From Muscardinus avellanarius (lineage: Eukaryota; Chordata; Mammalia; Rodentia; Gliridae), in assembly GCA_963383645.1 (NCBI GenBank), contig OY726559.1, positions 115,176,441-115,240,440 on the forward strand: a stretch of DNA of 64,000 nt, read 5' to 3'. Under the pieces are notes generated by a model. That model was not told where the DNA came from. It saw only the letters and a list, made by a program, of their open reading frames with translations, and searched no databases. Below, one piece after another: positions 59,579 to 64,000 of this stretch; within the stretch, counting starts at the first letter, position 1; each line of letters starts with the position of its first letter. The translations under genes and the position numbers were made by a program.

Positions 59579-59659
59579 CTGCAGAGGAAAAGGGGTGCAC
59601 TGGATGGCAGCCCCACTCACCGAGGCCAGGGCTCTCCAGGGCTTCTGTTGTCCACTCAC

Positions 59660-59816
59660 TGCTGCCAATGGTGGAGCCCACACCCGTGCAAAGTCCTGGC
59701 CGGCCCCTCTGCCAAGTCAGCCTGTAGGTGGATGGTGTGGGCCATGGCTGGCTCCAGGTTGAAGAAGATGTGTTCAAAGGTGCCTTTACTTACGGGCTGC
59801 TGGCATTCGGCCGGCT
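59660..59816 (-). pseudogene. IGDCC3-like relic: FN3-1, second exon
   Basis: After a GCAG acceptor the minus strand reads PAECQQPVSKGTFEHIFFNL, then EPAMAHTIHLQA, aligning without gaps to the IGDCC3 segment with VSKSTFQHL and DLEPSTAY. A frame change near the end is needed to reach the splice donor GCA|GTGAGT. The usual FN3 tyrosine of the LxPxTxY motif is histidine. Confidence 0.85.
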
Positions 59817-60186
59817 CTGCGGAGGGATCCCTGGCCGCTCAGCCAGCCCCATCTCCAGCCCAGGGAAGTGGGGACCCAGCCCCTCCTGGCTCCTGGTGGG
59901 GTCAGCCCGGCCGGCCTCCCTCCAGAGAGTAGGGTTTGGAGCTGGGCAGAGAAAGGGCCTCAAACATCAGGCCAAGAAACAGTGGGGACACTCCAAAGGA
60001 TCGTGCAGGGACGCAGCCAGCCCAGAGGGCCACGCACCCAAAGGCCTGGGGAGAGTCTGTGGGGCCTGAGAGTCACCGAGGAAGTGGGAACCCAAAGAAT
60101 AAGGAAGGCAAGGACGGGCCAGAGCTGGGAACTCCTGGTCCGTGGCCCCAGCTCTGACCCCAAGCCCTGCAAGCCCACCGCACCAC

Positions 60187-60333
60187 CTCCCACTGGCCGG
60201 AGGTGCAGCCGGGAGCCTGTGATGTCTCAGCTGGAGGGAGGCGACTCCCAGGTCACTCGAAAGGCAGAAGCGAAGATAGCCACAGCCCGCAGGCCCCCAT
60301 CCTTCCCGGAGACCCCCCACCAGCATCAATGTG
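60187..60333 (-). pseudogene. IGDCC3-like relic: FN3-1, first exon
   Basis: The acceptor TGACTTTCTCTAG precedes the exon and a GAG|GTGGTG donor ends it. The readable frame is GLRAVAIFASAFRVTWESPP, then an in-frame TGA at 60229-60227, then DITGSRLHLRPVGG. This follows the FN3 B/C-strand pattern (VRV.W..P ... I.GY.LH.R) of IGDCC3. The first third of the exon needs a frameshift. Confidence 0.8.
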
Positions 60334-60489
60334 CTAGAGAAAGTCAGAGTTGGGGGTGCCCCTCCCAGCAAGCCCCACAGCTAACCACGAGACCACCGGC
60401 CTGCCCAGGAGCAGAGGGCACAGCTTCTGTGTGGGAAAGAGGCACTTGCTGAAGGAGAAAGGAACCTGCTGGGACTGGTGTGTGCACAC

Positions 60490-61180
60490 AGGTTTGTTTT
60501 GTTTTGTTTTTGTTTGTGGTACTGGGGCTGGAACCCAGGGTTTTTCTACCTCCTCCGGGCTACACTCCCAGACCTTTTTTTTTTTTTTTTTGCGGGTTTG
60601 GGGATGGATCCCAGGGACATTTGACCTCCAAGCTACATTCCCCTGCCCTATTTTTTATTCTTTATTTTATTTTATTATTATTTTTTTATGGCACTAGGGG
60701 TGGAACCCAGAGGCTTTCTACCTCCGGGCTATACTCCCAGACCTTTTTTTTTTTTATATTTTATTAGAAACAGGGTCTCACTAAGTTGCTGAGAGCCTCA
60801 CTAAGTAGCTGAGGCTGGCTTCGAACTCGTGCGATCCTCCTGTCTCAGCCTCCCAAGCACAGGGATTACAAGCGTGCGCCATCATGCCCGGCTTATTCTT
60901 TATTTTAGAAACAGGGTCTCACTAAGTTGCAGAGGGCCTAAGTAGCTGAGGCTGTCCACGAACCACGATCCTCCAGTCTCAGCCTCCCAAATGCTGGGAT
61001 TACAAGCGTGTGCTACCATGCTTGGTCCCCCAGCCCTATTTTTAATTTTTTATTTTGAAACAGGGTCTCACTGAGTTGTGGAGGCCCTAAGTAGCTGAAG
61101 CTGGCCGCAAACCGCGAACCTCCAGTCTCCGCCTCCCAAATGCTGGGATTACAAGCGTGCGCCACCACACCTGGCCTTGC
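60490..61180 (-). repeat. Reverse-oriented SINE cluster, possibly replacing the Ig4b exon
   Basis: Three or four minus-strand SINE units end-to-end with T-rich (reverse A-tail) junctions. They sit where the second half of the fourth Ig domain would be expected, so insertion and deletion here may have removed that exon. Confidence 0.8.
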
Positions 61181-61287
61181 ACGCAGGTTTTAGAGTGGCT
61201 CTGGGCACAGCGTCCTCGCGGGTGTGTAGGGTGGGGAGGGTCCTCCCATGCACTGCTGGACAGTGGGGTCAAGCAGAACGTGGGTAC

Positions 61288-61450
61288 CTGTTGTTTTGAG
61301 TCAACCGGACATTTTCCCTAGGACTCAGCACCTTCTCATCCTTCAACCAGACCATTCTGGGCTCAGGGACACCCTGGGCCTCACAGGTGAAGATCGCGCT
61401 GCTGCCCGGGGCTTGGACAAGGACTGTGAACACTGGGCAAATTCAGGGAA
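61288..61450 (-). pseudogene. IGDCC3-like relic: first half of the following Ig domain
   Basis: The exon has a clean acceptor (TCCCCGCCGTTGCACAG) and donor (AACAG|GTACCC). It reads PEFAQCSQSLSKP, then after a one-base deletion GSSAIFTCEAQGVPEPRMVW and LKDEKVLSPRENVRLTQNN. The C...W spacing and the LK.(G/E).VL motif are typical of an I-set Ig domain, and aligned residues match IGDCC3 Ig4. A possible trace of the second half of this domain near 61190-61225 is too weak to call. Confidence 0.85.
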
Positions 61451-61520
61451 CTGTGCAACGGCGGGGAGGTAGACACATGAGCTCCAGGGGCGCCGGCCCC
61501 TCCGGGGTGCAGAAACTCAC

Positions 61521-61653
61521 CCCGCATCAGCAAGACGCCCCGAGTGTGCGCCGGACCCAAGTGCCCAGCTGGTTGGCAGCACAGACAAGTCAGAGATCAT
61601 AAGGTTCCCGGTGCCCAGGACTTGGATGCCCTCCGTGGTATGGAACGGCCGTC
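61521..61653 (-). pseudogene. IGDCC3-like relic: Ig domain, second part
   Basis: The minus strand encodes DGRSI, then after a one-base shift TEGIQVLGTGNLMISDLS, then in another frame CAANQLGTWVRRT, which contains the second core cysteine. The intervening aromatic/Gly residues of the F-strand (the usual GVY before the Cys) are deleted. A good donor GGG|GTGAGT survives at 61520. GIQVLGTGNL is the strongest single IGDCC3 signature in the window. Confidence 0.85.
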
Positions 61654-61724
61654 AGTGGAAGACGCGGGTCAGGACTGGGAGAGGGCAAGGGCGGGGTTGG
61701 ATGGGAAGAAGGCGGCCACTGCAC

Positions 61725-61832
61725 CCAGGCAGCCCCAGGAGACCAGTGGCCGTGGGCGCCCGCAGCGATGCTCTCCAGTACCACCCTCTGGTGCACTCCA
61801 GGATCAGGGAGGACGCCCGCTCCCATCCCTGG
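61725..61832 (-). pseudogene. IGDCC3-like relic: Ig domain, first part
   Basis: The minus strand reads VHQRVVLESIAAG, aligning with the B-strand region of the third Ig domain of IGDCC3 (VHQ..VLEC.A.G). The core cysteine is serine here (AGC for TGC). A frame change is then needed to recover RPRPLVSWG, the conserved C-strand tryptophan region. The upstream acceptor is uncertain. A 71-nt insertion follows (61654-61724), beginning GT but lacking a terminal AG: either a small decayed intron or an inserted piece. Confidence 0.75.
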
Positions 61833-62231
61833 CACTCCCTTCGCTCCTGGGGTGCCCCCCTCCGGGCCACAAGTGGAGGAGATGGACCAAGATGAGGAAA
61901 ACCGGCTGTGGTTGCACAAGTCTACGGTCCCAGTACTTGGGAGGCTGAAACAGTAGGCTCCGGGTTCAAGATCAGCAGCAGCAATTTAGCAAGAGTGTCA
62001 GCAACCCAGTGAGACTGTTTCAAAATAAAGAATACGCTGGGCAAAGTGGCGCACGCTTGTAATCCCAGTACTTGGGAGGCCGACACAGAAGGGTCACACG
62101 TTTGAGGCCAGCTTCAGCTACTTGGCGAGGCCCTCTGCAACTTAGTAAGACCCTGTTTCAAAATAAAGAATAAAAAATAGGGCTGGTGGTGTAGCTCAGA
62201 GGTAGAATGCCCCTGGGTTTCATCTCCAGTA

Positions 62232-62240
62232 CCACAAAAA

Positions 62241-62276
<36 letters not shown>
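62232..62276 (+). repeat. (AAAT)n microsatellite
   Basis: About 11 AAAT units forming the tail of a sense SINE. Confidence 0.9.
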
Positions 62277-63052
62277 AGGACTGAGGAAGCCAGGCAAGAT
62301 GGCTTCATCTGTAATCCCACTACTTGGGAGGCTGAGACACGAGGATCACAGTTCAAGGACAGCCTCCCCAACCCTGGCATTTGGGAAGCTAAGACAGGAG
62401 GACCACGGTTCGCAGACAGCTTCAGCTACTTAGAAGTCCTTTACAACTCAGTGAGACCCTGTTTCAAAATAAAGACTAAGAGCCAGGCGTGGGGGCGCAC
62501 TCTTGTAATCCCCGCACTTGGGAAGCTGAGATAGGAGGATTGAACAGGTTCAGAGCCAGCCTCAGTACTTAGTGAGGCTCTCAGCAACTTAGTGAGACCC
62601 TGTTTCCAAATAAAGTATAAAAAATAGGTCTGGGAGTATAGCCCTGAGAGAGAAAAGCCCATGGGTTCCACCCCCAGTACCACAAAATAAAGAATAAAAA
62701 GTAGGGCTGGGGGTGTAGCTCAAAGGTAGAATGTCTCTGGGTTTCATCCCCAGTACCGCAAAAGAAAGAAAGAAAAAGAAAAAAAAAAAAGGATAGCCTC
62801 CCCCATTGAACAAGCCTTTCAGCAACTAGCAACACCCTGTTTCAAAACAAAAATAAAATAGGGCTGGACTGTAGCTCAGAGGTAGAATGTCCCTAGGTTC
62901 AATCCCCAATGCCACACACACAAGATGAAGAGCCGGTGTAGTGGCCCATGCCTGTAATCCCAATATTTGGGAGACTGAGATAGGAGGATCTCAGGCTTGA
63001 GGCCAGCCTCAGCAAATTAAGGAGACTCTCAGAAACCTAACAAGACCTCTTC

Positions 63053-63098
63053 TTTCTTCCTTTTCTTCTTTCTTTCTTCCCTTCTTTCTTCCTTTTCT

Positions 63099-63160
<62 letters not shown>
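63053..63160 (+). repeat. (TTTC)n microsatellite
   Basis: A pyrimidine array with a few CC interruptions at its start, positioned at the reverse A-tail of the SINE that starts about 63168. Confidence 0.95.
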
Positions 63161-63480
63161 TTTTTTTAGTGGCACTGGAGATTGAACCTAGGAGCATTCT
63201 GCCTCTGAGCTACACCCCAGCCCTATTTTTTCTTTTCTTTTCTTTTCTTTTCTATTTTTTTTTTGTTTGTTTGTTTGTTTTTTGTTGTTGTTGTAGGTCT
63301 GGTCTGGAGATGGATAGAACCCAGGGCCACACCTCTGAGAGGCATGTCCAGCCCTAGTTTTTATTCTTTATTTTGAAACAGGGTCTCACTGAGTTGCAGA
63401 GGGCCTCACTAGGTGAGCCGCGAACCGCGATCCTCCTGTCTCAGCCTCCCAAGTGCTGGGGTTGGAAGCGTGTGCCTCCG

Positions 63481-63869
63481 GCGCTGGCTCTTTGGCCATA
63501 TTTTGTCGCAGAGTTCTGAAACCCAGGCACCCGGGGTTTCCCACCTACAGTCGCTTACTTATCCCCCGGCGCCCTCTAGTGGCTGCCTCGGTCATGACTT
63601 CTCATCTCCACTGCACCCAGGGCTCTGGCAGCCTGGGTCGCCCACCCGTCTCTGCCGGCATGTGTGGGCTCCTGGGTGTTTCATCTCAGCTACAAAACCT
63701 TTCCTCCGCACCCCAAAAGGGAGATGTGCAGCTGAATACACAGATGCACACACTCAAGCACACACATTCACATGCTTGCGCACACAAGTATGTGCACACG
63801 TACACACACGTGTCCAAAACAAGCTGACTGAGCCCTCACTCCACATCCAGTGAGAGCCCCCACTGCTTT

Positions 63870-63872
<3 letters not shown>
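63481..63872. other. Unique sequence with CA-rich tract
   Basis: Single-copy-looking GC-rich sequence, then a degenerate CACA/CATG-rich stretch (63740-63815). Within the expected 5' intron of the relic, but no Ig exon was recognised on the minus strand. Confidence 0.55.

Positions 63873-63917
<45 letters not shown>
63873..63917 (+). repeat. (GT)n microsatellite
   Basis: About 22 GT units, followed by a reverse SINE cut by the window end (63918-64000). Confidence 0.95.
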
Positions 63918-63918
<1 letters not shown>

Positions 63919-64000
63919 TTCTGGGATGGAACCCAGAGGCTTTCTACTTTCAGACTACACTTCCAGACCTATTTTATACTTTATTTGGAAACAGGGTCTC

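Larger units (their letters stand above)
57956..61832 (-). pseudogene. Relic of an IGDCC3-like (DCC-subclass Ig/FN3) receptor gene
   Basis: Reading the minus strand from high to low coordinates gives, in the order of the IGDCC3 protein, an Ig domain (61832-61521), half of the next Ig domain (61450-61288), FN3-1 in two exons (60333-60187, 59816-59660), FN3-2 in two exons (59578-59391, 58264-58163) and a transmembrane exon (58076-57956). Signature matches include GIQVLGTGNL, CAANQLGTWVRRT, AIFTCEAQG and VSKGTFEHIFFNLEP. Two FN3 domains before the membrane segment fit IGDCC3 rather than IGDCC4, DCC or neogenin, which have more. Frameshifts in most exons, a TGA, a TAA and a Cys-to-Ser change show it is dead. 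Introns are retained, so it is not a retrocopy. Earlier Ig exons should lie beyond 64,000. The second half of Ig4 and the cytoplasmic exons were not found; SINEs occupy 60490-61180 and 58415-59345. Homology is judged from remembered IGDCC3 sequence. Confidence 0.85.
61920..63480. repeat. SINE-dense block upstream of the relic
   Basis: Sense SINEs at about 61920-62275, 62465-62790 and 62930-63050, then reverse units at 63168-63475. A (TTTC)n array lies between them at about 63053-63160. Confidence 0.8.

Noticed and set aside
59868..60452. 194-codon plus-strand ORF opposite the relic
   Set aside because: GC-rich antisense frame; the minus strand carries the FN3 homology, and the ORF has no known motif.
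61177..61225. Trace of the second half of the Ig4 domain (a TREDAV-like reading)
   Set aside because: Only a few residues resemble the expected PEDEA motif and a SINE truncates it; too weak to annotate.

Overview
This is nuclear DNA from a placental mammal, most likely a squirrel-family rodent (Sciuridae). Two things support this. The exons of a single plus-strand gene encode a complete, highly conserved GATAD2B (p66-beta). The non-coding DNA is packed with dimeric SINEs: a 7SL/B1-like left half, a short A-rich linker and a deleted-ID (tRNA-derived) right half, the B1-dID architecture that is abundant in squirrels and is not the mouse/rat B1/B2 or primate Alu pattern. The SINE family name and species group rest on remembered consensus features, not on a search.

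Layout. Positions 1-28311 are the 3' part of a very long GATAD2B intron 1. The 5' non-coding exon(s) and CpG-island promoter are not seen and must lie upstream of the window. Ten coding exons follow (28313-28647, 35777-35906, 38821-38952, 39271-39402, 39872-40042, 41689-42004, 47052-47254, 49414-49524, 49684-49801, 50608-50741). They join in frame to 1782 nt, which is 593 codons plus TAA, the expected GATAD2B length. A 4.8 kb, essentially SINE-free 3'UTR runs to polyadenylation signals at 55360 and 55541. Introns are filled with SINEs in both orientations, microsatellites, and a few islands of unique sequence. The largest, 12.7-14.6 kb, carries promoter-like motifs.

The most interesting content is downstream of GATAD2B on the opposite strand. 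Between 57956 and about 61832 (minus strand) lie scattered exon remnants of a DCC-subclass immunoglobulin receptor, closest to IGDCC3 (PUNC): a third Ig domain, the first half of a fourth Ig domain, two fibronectin type III domains, and a transmembrane exon, in the correct order. Several splice sites survive. The reading frame is broken by premature stops, several frameshifts and loss of a core Ig cysteine, so this looks like an old unprocessed (unitary) pseudogene. I know of no IGDCC gene in the human GATAD2B-SLC27A3 interval (1q21.3). Because 1q21 and 15q21-q22 (home of IGDCC3/IGDCC4) are paralogous chromosome blocks, the relic is plausibly a lost ohnologue of the IGDCC family.

GATAD2B is a NuRD subunit: its exon-4 coiled coil binds MBD2/MBD3 and its exon-8 GATA-type zinc finger belongs to the CHD4/histone-tail-binding half. 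Nothing suggests a functional link with the relic. SLC27A3, the expected next gene, was not found in the window.
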